A DNA stretch of 64,000 bases from Desulfovibrio desulfuricans (GTDB taxonomy: Bacteria; Desulfobacterota; Desulfovibrionia; Desulfovibrionales; Desulfovibrionaceae). Shown here in pieces: positions 26,034-34,291 of the stretch; position 1 is the first letter of the stretch, and each line of letters starts with the position of its first letter. Under the pieces are notes generated by a model, which was given only the letters and a program-made list of their open reading frames with translations, was not told where the DNA came from and searched no databases. The stretch is from assembly GCF_004801255.1 (NCBI RefSeq), contig NZ_CP036295.1, positions 991,001-1,055,000 of the forward strand. Reading direction: 5' to 3'. The position numbers and the translations under genes were made by a program.

Positions 26034-27341
26034 TCAGTAGTAGTCGCCTAATATCCTGTCGGCCAGAATGGCGGCCGCGCTGCGCACCGAAAGATGGTTG
26101 TAGCCCAAAAAACGCACCGGCCTCAGAGTGCCTTCGCACTGTTCGAGCACCTCCGGCGCAAGCCCTTGCGCCGTGCCCAGGCAGAGCATAACCGGCCCCT
26201 GGTCGCACCAGCGCCGCACGTCACGCGGAGTCATGGGCATGCTTTCCAGTTGGGATGCCTTGCCCCTGTCAGGCCAGACGGCAGAGCTTGCCACCAGTCT
26301 GGGTCGCGTTCCATACTGCGCGGTCATATGCGCCACCGCTTCTTCAAGCGAAGTCGCGGGTTGCACCAGACCGAGAGCCTGCGCCCGGTCGGCGTTGCCT
26401 ATACCGCCCGGCCCCCGCGTCCAGTGACGCAAAATTTCTTCCAGCACCCGCAACTGGTCGCGTAACGGGGTTACTGCATAGAAGAAACCCATTGCATAGC
26501 TGCGGGAAATTCGGGCTATATCGTGTATGTCCAGATTTGTCAAAGAGGAAGCGCCAGTTTTTTTTGCGCCAAGCGAAACCGGGTAGTGAACAAGGCAGAA
26601 CGAAAGGTTGCGTCCTGGCCGTTCGCGCGGGGTTTCTGCGAGGGTTTGCACGTCTTCGCGGTACAGCGGCGCATCGTTGAGCATCTCAGGCCGCATGCGC
26701 AAGGTGGCGCGCACCGACTCTTGCCTGCGCCAGCGGGCAATGCGCCCGTGGTCGCCGCTTTGCAGCACATCGGGCACCTGCAGCCCCTCAAAATTTTCTG
26801 GCCGCGTGTAGTGCGGATACTCCAGCAGGCCGTGCGAAAAACTTTCGTCCTCGCCTGATTCCTCCTTGCCCATAAAGCCGGGCATGAGACGGGCCACGGC
26901 CTCGAGCACCGAAAGAGCCGCGCTCTCGCCCCCGTTGAGCACAATATCACCCACGCTCACCGGTTCAAGCGGAAAAAGCTGCAACAGTCTGGCGTCGATG
27001 CCCTCGTACCTGCCGCAAACGATTGTCAGGTCTTCCTCTCGCGCGAGCTCGCGCACCATGTCCTGGGCCAGCGGGCGGCCGCCGGGCGCCATAAACAGCA
27101 TGCGGCCGGGGCGCTCGATGGAGCGCAGCGCGCGGGCCAGAGGCTCGCCCTGCATGACCATGCCGGGCCCTCCGCCGTATGGGCGGTCGTCCACATGGCG
27201 GTGTTTGTCGGTGCTGAACTGCCGCGGATCATGAAGGCTGCAATCCACAATGCCAGCCTCCCGCGCACGGCCCATGAGGGCTGTGGACAGGGGCGACTCG
27301 AAAAATTCGGGAAAAAGCGTGACAAGGTGAAAGCGCGGCAT
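26034..27341 (-). CDS. trmD: tRNA (guanine-N1)-methyltransferase TrmD fused to a second SPOUT methyltransferase domain
   Basis: The 435-residue product starts MPRFHLVTLFPEFFESPL. Residues 1 to about 240 are TrmD: DDRPYGGGPGMVM, IVCGRYEGIDARLL, SVGDIVLNGGESAAL and MPGFMGKEESGEDESF. TrmD methylates N1 of G37 next to the anticodon, preventing frameshifts. From about residue 245 (RNLSFCLVHYPVSLGAKKTG) a second knotted SPOUT-type domain follows with SLTNLDIHDIARISRSYAMG and MLCLGTAQGLAPEVLEQCEG. This resembles the separate RNA methyltransferase (PF09936, TM1570 type) often encoded beside trmD. The fusion is continuous, with no stop between. The substrate of the second domain is not known to me. 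Confidence 0.93.
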   Translation of the reverse strand: MPRFHLVTLFPEFFESPLSTALMGRAREAGIVDCSLHDPRQFSTDKHRHVDDRPYGGGPGMVMQGEPLARALRSIERPGRMLFMAPGGRPLAQDMVRELAREEDLTIVCGRYEGIDARLLQLFPLEPVSVGDIVLNGGESAALSVLEAVARLMPGFMGKEESGEDESFSHGLLEYPHYTRPENFEGLQVPDVLQSGDHGRIARWRRQESVRATLRMRPEMLNDAPLYREDVQTLAETPRERPGRNLSFCLVHYPVSLGAKKTGASSLTNLDIHDIARISRSYAMGFFYAVTPLRDQLRVLEEILRHWTRGPGGIGNADRAQALGLVQPATSLEEAVAHMTAQYGTRPRLVASSAVWPDRGKASQLESMPMTPRDVRRWCDQGPVMLCLGTAQGLAPEVLEQCEGTLRPVRFLGYNHLSVRSAAAILADRILGDYY

Positions 27342-27509
27342 GGGCGGAGAGTGCCGCAAAAAAGCCCGCCTGGCAAGAAATGTCTGCTGCAGGCACGAGG
27401 GCGCCACGGCAAGGCCAGCCCGCCCTCATGCTTGGGCGGCTCATTGGGGTGCGCGGTTTTGTCGGGCAACCCCGCACAAGTTACGCCGTGCGGATGCAGC
27501 CGAGCGGAT

Positions 27510-28388
27510 TCAGACGTGTTGACGCAGGCGGGCGAGGTTGCGCAGCAGTTCGCATGGCGTCTGCCACAGGATGCGCGGGGGCGGCGGAATTTTGCCCGTC
27601 TGCGCCACGCACAGCCAGTGGCCGGGACAGGGCGCAACCCGCCAGCCGAAGAGCCCAAGCGGTCCCCGCCACAGCCCCGCCCGCTGGCCGGAGCCGCCCG
27701 TGGGCACAAGAGCGGGCTGCATGCCAAGGCCGAGGCCCGCTGCCTTGAGCAGAGCTTCCTTGATTGTCCAGCGGCGCAGGGCGTCGCGGTCAATACCTGT
27801 TTGGGACAAGGATCGAAGCGCGGTCAGTTCGTTTGCCGCAAAGGCGCTGGCATCAGGCGGGGGAGAGGTGGTTGCTTCGGCATCCACGGCAAGGGCCGTG
27901 CGGGTCTCGTCCGTTGCCGGGGCAAGCACGCAAAAGGCCGCCGCACCGCTGTGGCTGAAGCCCGATTGCCAGCCCGCAAGCAGCGGACGGGTGCGGTTGT
28001 CCATGGTGATTATGGGCAGCGCCCCGGCCTCGGCGGCCTGCGGCCAGCCGTGGGCGGTGGGGAGAGCAACGGCGGTGATGAGCTGGGCGCGGGCCATGAG
28101 GCGCGAAAGGGCCGCTTCAAGGGTTCGTCGCCCGGCAGCATCAGGCCCAGACATGTTCTGGCCTGACATTTTCGACCCGGATACATCCGGCCTGAAAGCT
28201 TTCGCATCCGGCTGCAGGTGGGCGGGTTGCGCCTGTGTTGCCGCACGGCCAAACCGGCGCACGTGCTCCATTTGCCGCGCATCAAGCCATGGTTCAAGCC
28301 CCGCCTCAAAAGCGCGCCGCCAGATGTCCAGCTGGCCGGGCGCGGCCTGCGGCAGCGGTGCGCAAAGTATGGTCGGGGGGTAGGGCAT
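27510..28388 (-). CDS. Sfp-type 4'-phosphopantetheinyl transferase
   Basis: The 292-residue product starts at 28388 behind AGGAAACC. The family motif WxxKEAxxK is clear in RRWTIKEALLKAAGLGLG near residue 205. An upstream AVDAEA stands for the metal-binding G-[IV]-D-x-E motif; TMDNRTRP and SHSGAAAFCVL fit the substrate region. Such enzymes attach the phosphopantetheine arm to acyl or peptidyl carrier proteins. A low-complexity Ser/Gly/Asp insertion lies around residues 65-85. No carrier-protein or synthase gene is nearby, so the target is unknown. Confidence 0.85.
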   Translation of the reverse strand: MPYPPTILCAPLPQAAPGQLDIWRRAFEAGLEPWLDARQMEHVRRFGRAATQAQPAHLQPDAKAFRPDVSGSKMSGQNMSGPDAAGRRTLEAALSRLMARAQLITAVALPTAHGWPQAAEAGALPIITMDNRTRPLLAGWQSGFSHSGAAAFCVLAPATDETRTALAVDAEATTSPPPDASAFAANELTALRSLSQTGIDRDALRRWTIKEALLKAAGLGLGMQPALVPTGGSGQRAGLWRGPLGLFGWRVAPCPGHWLCVAQTGKIPPPPRILWQTPCELLRNLARLRQHV

Positions 28389-28422
28389 GGTTTCCTGCCT
28401 TGCAAGGCAAATGTGCAAAACT

Positions 28423-28458
28423 ACAAACCGGCTGTTTTGCAAAAAACAGCCGGTTTGT
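28423..28458 (-). terminator. Terminator of the EF-G-like gene
   Basis: A perfect 16-bp stem (28423-28438 with 28443-28458) with a GCAA loop carries its own A/T tracts within the stem. It lies 38 bases beyond the EF-G-like stop and separates that gene from the downstream phosphopantetheinyl transferase on the same strand. Confidence 0.85.
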
Positions 28459-28495
28459 CATCCATATTATTGATGGCGGTCAGCCGCCTCAGCCG

Positions 28496-30559
28496 TTATT
28501 CGGCTGCCTTGTGCTTCTGGTGTTCGGCAATGACCTTTTCGGCCACAGGCTGCGGAGCTTCTTCATAGTGGGCAAATTCCATGGTGAAGAAACCCTGCCC
28601 GCCCGTCATGGAGCGCAGATCTGGCGCATAGCGCAGCACCTCGCTCATGGGCACATGGGCCTTGATCTCTGTGCTGCCGCTCTGCGAATCGGAGCCCAGC
28701 ACCTTTCCCCGGCGGGAGGAAATGTCGCCGATGACGTCGCCCATGCTTTCGTCCGGCACGGAGACCGTAAGCAGCACTATGGGTTCGAGCAGCACGGGCT
28801 TGAGGTTTTCCATGGCTTTTTTGAAGGCCAGCGAGCCAGCGACCTTAAAGGCCATTTCGGACGAGTCCACCGTATGGTAGCTGCCGTCGTAAACCTTGAC
28901 GCGGAAGTCCACCACCTGGCAGCCGGCCAGAAAACCACGGGCGGCGGCTTCCTGCACGCCCTTGTCGATGGCGGGCACGTACTGGCGGGGGATAACGCCG
29001 CCCACGATGGCGTCTTCAAACACATAGCCCGAGCCGCGCGGCAGGCCTTCCATCTCGATCCAGCAGTCGCCAAACTGGCCGCGTCCGCCCGACTGTTTCT
29101 TGTGGCGGCCCTGCACCTGGCATTTGCCGCGTACGGTCTCGCGGTAAGGGACCTTGGGCGTCTTGAGGATGATGTCGACCTTGAAACGACGCTTGGCCTT
29201 TTCTACCGACAGCTCGATATGCAGCTGACCCATGCCGGAAAGCAGAATGTCGCCGGATTCTCCGTCGCGGCCAAGGCGCAGGGTGATGTCCTCGTCCAGC
29301 AGACGCTGTATGGCTGCATAGACCTTGTCTTCCTCGCCTTTTTCCTTGGGGGCGAGGGCGTAGGTAATGAGCTGGGGCGGCAGGGCGGGCATGGCGAGGG
29401 CAAAGGGGGCTTTTTCGTCGCTGAGGGTGTCGCCCGTGCGGGTGCTTTTAAGTTTGGCAACGGCCACTATGGCCCCTGGGCCGATGGGCTCCTTGCAGGG
29501 GGTCTGGGCTTTGCCGAGGATAAGCAGCAGGTTGCCAAGGCGTTCGTTTTCTTCGGTGCGGGAATTTTTTAGCGTGGCGTCACCCGAAATAGTGCCGGAA
29601 AGAACCCGCAAAAGCGAAAGCTGCCCCGCAAAGGGGTCGGCCAGCGTCTTGAAAACAAAGCAGGACAACGGCCCGTTGGGGTCGGGCGCGCGCTCTGCGC
29701 CGTCGCGGCCCGCAAAGGGCGGGCGGTCAAGGGGCGATGGCAGCAGGGCCGCAATGGCGGTCAGTACGGCTTCGCCGCCCTTGTTTTCAAGCGACGAGCA
29801 GGCCAGCACCGGCGCAAGCTCTCCCTTGAGCACGCCCGAGCGCAGGCCGGTCTTGAGGTCGTCTTCGGAGAGGAGGCCTTCTTCGAGGTATTTTTCCATG
29901 AGCAGTTCATCGCTCTCGGCGATGTTTTCCACCGTCACGTCGCGCAGCAGGCTTACATCGTCGGCCAGTGCGGCGGGAATTTCGGCCTCGGCTGTGGCGC
30001 CGTTTTCGCCAAACATGCGGGCCTTGCCCGTCAGCACGTCGGCCACGCCCACAAAGGATTCGCCCTGGCGAATGGGCAGCTGCAGCACTACCGGCTTGAC
30101 GTTAAGCCCGGCCAGGCCGTCCAGCGCCATCTGAAAATCGGCCCGGTCGCGGTCCATCTTGTTGACCACGATAACTGCGGGCAGGCCTGCTGCACGAACA
30201 ATATTCCAGAATTTTTTGGCAAGGGGGCGCACGCCGTCCACGGCGTCGAGCACAAAGACAACACTGTCCACACCCTTGAGCAGGCATTCCATGTCGCCGG
30301 TGAAGTTGCCGTCACCGGGGATGTCGAGAAGAAAATGGCGGTTTTTATTCCAGAGATAGGTGGCGCAGGATGGTTGGATGGAGCCGCGTCGGCGGGTTTC
30401 TTCGGGTTCGTAGTCAAGGCTTGTGGTTCCGTCTTCTACAGCCCCCAGGCGATTCACCGCCCCTGCCTTGTACAGCAGCATCTCAGCCAGAGATGTTTTG
30501 CCGCAACCGCCGGTTCCGACGATGGCGAACGTGCGTTGCATTTCCAGTGGAGTAGGCAT
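28496..30559 (-). CDS. Elongation factor G-like GTPase (EF-G paralogue)
   Basis: The 687-residue product starts at 30559 behind AAGGGAGAC; the longer frame lacks support. It has the five-domain EF-G layout: G1 GTGGCGKTS, G4 NKMDRDRADF, domain IV near QVQGRHKKQSGGRGQFGDC, domain V with ISSRRGKVLGSDSQ. The G3 motif reads DIPGDGNF where canonical EF-G has DTPGHVDF, so the catalytic histidine is replaced by aspartate. The switch I segment RRRGSIQPS also differs. It is therefore one of the EF-G-like paralogues rather than the housekeeping fusA, which is not seen with rpsL-rpsG here. Its role is not established. Confidence 0.88.
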   Translation of the reverse strand: MPTPLEMQRTFAIVGTGGCGKTSLAEMLLYKAGAVNRLGAVEDGTTSLDYEPEETRRRGSIQPSCATYLWNKNRHFLLDIPGDGNFTGDMECLLKGVDSVVFVLDAVDGVRPLAKKFWNIVRAAGLPAVIVVNKMDRDRADFQMALDGLAGLNVKPVVLQLPIRQGESFVGVADVLTGKARMFGENGATAEAEIPAALADDVSLLRDVTVENIAESDELLMEKYLEEGLLSEDDLKTGLRSGVLKGELAPVLACSSLENKGGEAVLTAIAALLPSPLDRPPFAGRDGAERAPDPNGPLSCFVFKTLADPFAGQLSLLRVLSGTISGDATLKNSRTEENERLGNLLLILGKAQTPCKEPIGPGAIVAVAKLKSTRTGDTLSDEKAPFALAMPALPPQLITYALAPKEKGEEDKVYAAIQRLLDEDITLRLGRDGESGDILLSGMGQLHIELSVEKAKRRFKVDIILKTPKVPYRETVRGKCQVQGRHKKQSGGRGQFGDCWIEMEGLPRGSGYVFEDAIVGGVIPRQYVPAIDKGVQEAAARGFLAGCQVVDFRVKVYDGSYHTVDSSEMAFKVAGSLAFKKAMENLKPVLLEPIVLLTVSVPDESMGDVIGDISSRRGKVLGSDSQSGSTEIKAHVPMSEVLRYAPDLRSMTGGQGFFTMEFAHYEEAPQPVAEKVIAEHQKHKAAE

Positions 30560-30782
30560 GGTTGTCTCCCTTCGTAAGCGATATGGCGCGCCCTTGGCGG
30601 CCGGGTGAACTAAACTAGGGAAAGGAACAAAGCTTCCATCTGCTATTGGCTCCCACGTTACAGGCATGTCGCAAAAAAGGAAAGAGGCCGGAACTTTTGT
30701 CTTGAGGCTTTACGCTTGACAGCGAAGCCAGCCGCTGTGACAGTTGTTCGGATATATACTGGAGCAGGCGGAGGGAGCGGCA

Positions 30783-31493
30783 ATGGCGCTATGGGAATGG
30801 GCCGCCGCTGGCGCGGTTTTTGTGGCGGTTGTGGTTTTGTGCGTACGTTTTATGAAGCGGGGGCTGACCACGCTGGAGGACGAGCGCGCCGAGTGCCTTG
30901 AGCGCATCCGCGAAATGGAAGACAAAATTAAGGAAGACCAAAAAAATATGGCTTCCAGTGAGCACCTGCGCGTAGCCCGCGCAGGGCTGGAGGATTTGTT
31001 GCGTCTGGCGGGCAACCCTGCGGACATGCGGATTGAGGCCGTGGCTCCCGGGCAGGGCGAGGCGCAGGGCGAGGCCCTGGTGCTGCATCTGCCAGGGGGC
31101 GAACTGCGCGTCAGCCTGAGCATGCGCGAGCGCGAGCTGCGCGGGGTGCGCAAGGTGGCCCACGGGCGCGGGCGCTGGCATTTGAGCGGCACGGGCGGGC
31201 ACGAGGAATATGCCGATCTTGTGCCGCTTATGCGCGCCGTGAGCGCCAGGCTTGCCGCGCTCATGGGCGGGGTCGAAGGCGTCGCCGCGTCATTTCGCCC
31301 GCTGGGCGACCCTGCGGCCGATGTGCCGCCAGAGCTGCCGCATCTGGCGCGGCGTTTTGTCAGCGCCAAGGCGCCCCGGCCCAAGCGGCAGCCCGTGCGG
31401 CCCAAAGCAGACGAGGAGCGTATTGGCGATGTGCGGTTTGCCCGCAGAACCCCACGGGTACTCTCCGGCTCTGCCGGCAAAAAGCCCCGCTGA
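30783..31493 (+). CDS. Membrane-anchored hypothetical protein with coiled coil
   Basis: The 236-residue product starts at 30783 behind GGAGGGAG. An N-terminal membrane helix (AAAGAVFVAVVVLCVRFM, residues 6-23) is followed by a charged coiled-coil-like stretch (LEDERAECLERIREMEDKIK). A globular middle region has ELRVSLSMRERELRGVRKVA and RGRWHLSGTGGHEEYADLVP, and the tail is Arg/Lys/Pro-rich. I do not recognise the family. It is divergent from the EF-G-like gene and convergent with the thioesterase. Confidence 0.75.
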   Translation: MALWEWAAAGAVFVAVVVLCVRFMKRGLTTLEDERAECLERIREMEDKIKEDQKNMASSEHLRVARAGLEDLLRLAGNPADMRIEAVAPGQGEAQGEALVLHLPGGELRVSLSMRERELRGVRKVAHGRGRWHLSGTGGHEEYADLVPLMRAVSARLAALMGGVEGVAASFRPLGDPAADVPPELPHLARRFVSAKAPRPKRQPVRPKADEERIGDVRFARRTPRVLSGSAGKKPR

Positions 31494-31544
31494 GCATGCA
31501 TGCAAATAAAAAGCCGCCGCAAGGGCTGCGGCGGCAAGGGACTG

Positions 31545-31964
31545 TCAGGCTGTAAATGTGAGATTGCGGAACCAGTCCGGCACGGGAACCGGCCTGCCCT
31601 CGCGGTTGACCAGGGCATGCTGGGTCATACCCGTGGCAAGAAGTGTTGTCTTGTCCTCGTTCCATATCTCATATACAAAGCGCATGGATGCGCGCCCCCA
31701 TTCGGCAATGCCGGCGCGTACAAGCACAAGATCATCATAACGGGCGGACGAACGATACCGGCACTGGGCTTCGCGCACGGGCAGGATCAGGCCTTTTTTT
31801 TCAACTTCGGCGTAGCTCATGCCGCAACGGCGGACGTATTCGCTACGCGCCCGTTCGAACAGGTGTAGATATTCTGCATAATACAGCACGCCCATTGTGT
31901 CTGTTTCACCATAGGACACGCGGTGCGGCATCCAAATATCAGGGGTGGGAAATTGGTCATGCAC
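31545..31964 (-). CDS. YbgC-family acyl-CoA thioesterase (hotdog fold)
   Basis: The 139-residue product uses a GTG at 31964 (MHDQFPTPDIWMPHRVSYGE), chosen because AAGGAG sits 7 bases upstream. The active-site region is YGETDTMGVLYYAEYLHLFE, matching the 4HBT motif with the catalytic Asp-Thr pair, followed by RARSEYVRRCGMSYAEVEKK. YbgC proteins hydrolyse acyl-CoA or acyl-ACP and in many proteobacteria sit beside tol-pal genes, which is not so here. Its start region faces that of mltA on the other strand. Confidence 0.9.
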   Translation of the reverse strand: MHDQFPTPDIWMPHRVSYGETDTMGVLYYAEYLHLFERARSEYVRRCGMSYAEVEKKGLILPVREAQCRYRSSARYDDLVLVRAGIAEWGRASMRFVYEIWNEDKTTLLATGMTQHALVNREGRPVPVPDWFRNLTFTA

Positions 31965-32030
31965 GAAACGGCTCCTTGTTATGCGTTTTCCGGGCATTAT
32001 CGCAACGAACTTGTACAACGTACCGGCGGC

Positions 32031-33137
32031 ATGTTGCGCCTGCTGTTGCTGCTGGCGCTCAGTATGGCGCTGTTTGCCTGCGCCAAGCAGGCTCCGCCGC
32101 CGTCGGTGGTGGAAAGAAACCTGCCGCCGGTGGGGTTTGAAACTCCGGAATTTTTTGTGAGCAACCTTGTCCCCGCCGGTCAGGATCTGACAAGCTGGAA
32201 GGATATGGGCCCCAGTGTGCGCAAGTCGCTACGCTACGTCAACAGCAAGCCCAAGGATGCCATAGCCGTGCAGCGCCCCGGCCTCACGGTCACCTGGGGC
32301 GATCTTGCGCGTACGCTTGAGCGCCTGCAGGAGCTCTTGCCCCGCCTCGACAAAGAGCCCGAGCTGCTGCTGGCCAACTTTCGCTGGGCGGAGGTGACGG
32401 GCGGCATCAACTACTCGGGGTATTACGAGCCTGCGGTGCGGGCCAGCCGTACGCGCAAGCCGGGCTATACCCAGGCTATCTACGGGCTGCCCCCGGACCT
32501 GAACAAGGTTATTGCCAAGCGCGGGCAGTATTATGACCGGCGCACCATTGAAGAAAAGCAGGTGCTTGCGGGCAAGGGGCTTGAACTGGCCTGGGCCGCC
32601 GACCCCGTTGACGTGTTTTTTCTCGAGATTCAGGGCTCTGGCCGGCTGATTTTTGACGACGGCACCCAGGCCTATGTCAACTACGCCGGGCAGAACGGCC
32701 ACAAGTACAAAAGTTCTGGCCGCATCATGCGTGAAAAGGGCCTGCTGAGGCAGGGCGATATTTTTGAACAGCGCGAGTGGTTCAAAAACAACCCAGGGCG
32801 CGTGCGCGAAATTCTCAACGATAATCCTAGCTACGTCTTCTTTAAATACGGCATGCGCGGCCCCACGGGGGCCATGGGCTATCAGGTGGACGACTGGCTG
32901 ACCCTGGCCACGGACAGGGGCTTTATCCCCCTTGGTTCCATAGTGGCCTACGGCGTTAACGTGCCCGACGAGACCAGGGGCAAGCTGCCGTTGCGCGGCA
33001 TCGGTTTTGCCCAGGACGTGGGCGGTGCCATCAAGCGCAACCGCATTGATATCTTTTGCGGCGGAGACGACCGCGCCAACTATGTGGCCAGCCATCTTGA
33101 CGCCAAAGGGCCTGCCTGGGTGCTGCTGGTGCGCTGA
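32031..33137 (+). CDS. mltA: Membrane-bound lytic murein transglycosylase A (lipoprotein)
   Basis: About 368 residues from the ATG at 32031, which begins a compact lipoprotein signal LRLLLLLALSMALFAC with the lipobox Leu-Phe-Ala-Cys. An in-frame ATG at 31959 would add 24 residues and overlap the divergent gene. The MltA domain is clear: SGYYEPAVRASRTRKPGYTQ, VFFLEIQGSGRLIFDDGTQ and GYAGQNGHKY-like NYAGQNGHKYKSSGRIM. The C-terminal 3D domain has RGIGFAQDVGGAIKRNRIDI followed by FCGGDD, giving the three catalytic aspartates. It cleaves peptidoglycan to 1,6-anhydro-muropeptides at the outer membrane. Confidence 0.93.
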   Translation: MLRLLLLLALSMALFACAKQAPPPSVVERNLPPVGFETPEFFVSNLVPAGQDLTSWKDMGPSVRKSLRYVNSKPKDAIAVQRPGLTVTWGDLARTLERLQELLPRLDKEPELLLANFRWAEVTGGINYSGYYEPAVRASRTRKPGYTQAIYGLPPDLNKVIAKRGQYYDRRTIEEKQVLAGKGLELAWAADPVDVFFLEIQGSGRLIFDDGTQAYVNYAGQNGHKYKSSGRIMREKGLLRQGDIFEQREWFKNNPGRVREILNDNPSYVFFKYGMRGPTGAMGYQVDDWLTLATDRGFIPLGSIVAYGVNVPDETRGKLPLRGIGFAQDVGGAIKRNRIDIFCGGDDRANYVASHLDAKGPAWVLLVR

Positions 33138-33164
33138 CGCACGTAACTTCCGGTAAATGATGGA

Positions 33165-33200
33165 AAGGCCGAAGCGGCAGTACGCCGCTTCGGCCTTCTG
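33165..33200 (+). terminator. Terminator after mltA
   Basis: A perfect 14-bp stem (33165-33178 with 33184-33197) has an AGTAC loop and a CTGTTTG tail. It lies 27 bases after the mltA stop. Strong stem, moderate T-run. Confidence 0.85.
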
Positions 33201-33832
33201 TTTGCCGCGGTCCTTTTGGGCGCCGGTCTGCATGGCTTCTGCCGTAGACGTTGTGCTTTAGTTACAAATAGTTATCCTGTTCATTAGAAGCCTATCAATT
33301 TGCCGAGGTGCGGCAGAATGGTAAAAACACGCACATCTGATAATTAAACTCCTTGACTTATCTCACCTTATGGGTTTTTCTTAAATTGTACACTGACATC
33401 TTGTCCATTTTGGGACAACCCGTATTCGGGTAAGGCTTAATTGTGTACGGGAACTGCTTATGGGTTCCCCCTACTTTCTTCCTTTGGGGCTAAAATAATA
33501 TTTTTGCCCCACATGCCGGTTGCGACCTGCAGTGTTCTGAAGCGTGACACATGTCACGGCCTCTCAGCATCTGTTTTGGCTGCACGGAATCTATGCTAGT
33601 TCTCTCTGTTTGGCGCATCGTTTCATGCAGCGCATTTTCGGGCTGTTTGCACTAACCAGACCACTCCTTTAGACAAAGCATCCTCGCGTCAGTTTTAATG
33701 GGTTTGCCAGATATCTGGCCTGCGCATAAACACGCTCCGAGCACCCGCTCGCCGCTCCCGGTTTCTTCGTTTGAACACGTTGAAAATCGCCGGGCGTTTG
33801 CACGCCTACAGCGTACAGGGGAGGCTGTTCAC
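33201..33832 (+). other. Long regulatory leader upstream of the CI-type HTH gene
   Basis: No gene is supported in 630 bases. The stretch is more AT-rich than its neighbours. It contains a TTGTCC-N6-GGACAA dyad (33401-33418) and a GTGA-N6-TCAC site (33544-33557). CTTGACTTATCTCACC near 33352 offers a possible -35 hexamer. The arrangement suggests multi-input control of the small HTH gene that follows. Confidence 0.5.
33544..33557 (+). promoter_or_regulatory. CRP/FNR-family-like binding site
   Basis: GTGACACATGTCAC is a perfect GTGA-N6-TCAC dyad (arms extend to CGTGAC...GTCACG), the half-site geometry of CRP/FNR-family regulators. It lies about 275 bases upstream of the HTH gene at 33833. Which regulator binds, if any, cannot be told from the sequence. 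Confidence 0.45.
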
Positions 33833-34192
33833 ATGAGTGGAAAGGTTTTTGAGTATATGGCAATTATGGACCGCATCAAAACGGTCACGCAGTGCAGAAC
33901 GCAGCAGGAACTCGCGCAGTTCTTTGATGTGTCGCAATCCTGCATCTCGGATTCCAAAAAACGGCTGGCTATCCCTTCAAAATGGCTGCTCAGCCTGCTG
34001 AAAAAAAAGGGCATCAATCCCGAATGGGTGCAGAAGGGCATAGGGCCCAAATTCCTTTTGCCCTATGATGAAGATCGGGGCGCTGTGTGCAGCATTTATG
34101 CAAGAACGCCGGACAAATGCCCGTTGCAGCATATTGTTGCTGATATCGGCAAGCTGGTTTCGCGGGCTGAGGGCATGGGGCGTAGCGCCTAG
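33833..34192 (+). CDS. Small CI-repressor-type HTH protein without peptidase domain
   Basis: The product is 119 residues from the ATG at 33833, which has GGGGAGG eight bases upstream. The phage CI helix-turn-helix family is shown by QQELAQFFDVSQSCISDSKK and SKWLLSLLKKKGINPEWVQK, close in layout to the first 75 residues of the S24 repressor at 13369-14058. The C-terminal 40 residues (YARTPDKCPLQHIVADIGKL) are unlike an S24 domain, so it cannot self-cleave. Probably a DNA-binding regulator. No phage structural genes are nearby. The frame extends upstream to 33698 without a ribosome site. Confidence 0.8.
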   Translation: MSGKVFEYMAIMDRIKTVTQCRTQQELAQFFDVSQSCISDSKKRLAIPSKWLLSLLKKKGINPEWVQKGIGPKFLLPYDEDRGAVCSIYARTPDKCPLQHIVADIGKLVSRAEGMGRSA

Positions 34193-34291
34193 CAGTTTCT
34201 GTGCGCACCTTGCCCAGGCTGGATGCACAAATCCGCCCCCCAAGGGCGGAGCTGTGCAGGCGCACTGCAGGTGCACGGGGTAAGGAGCGGC

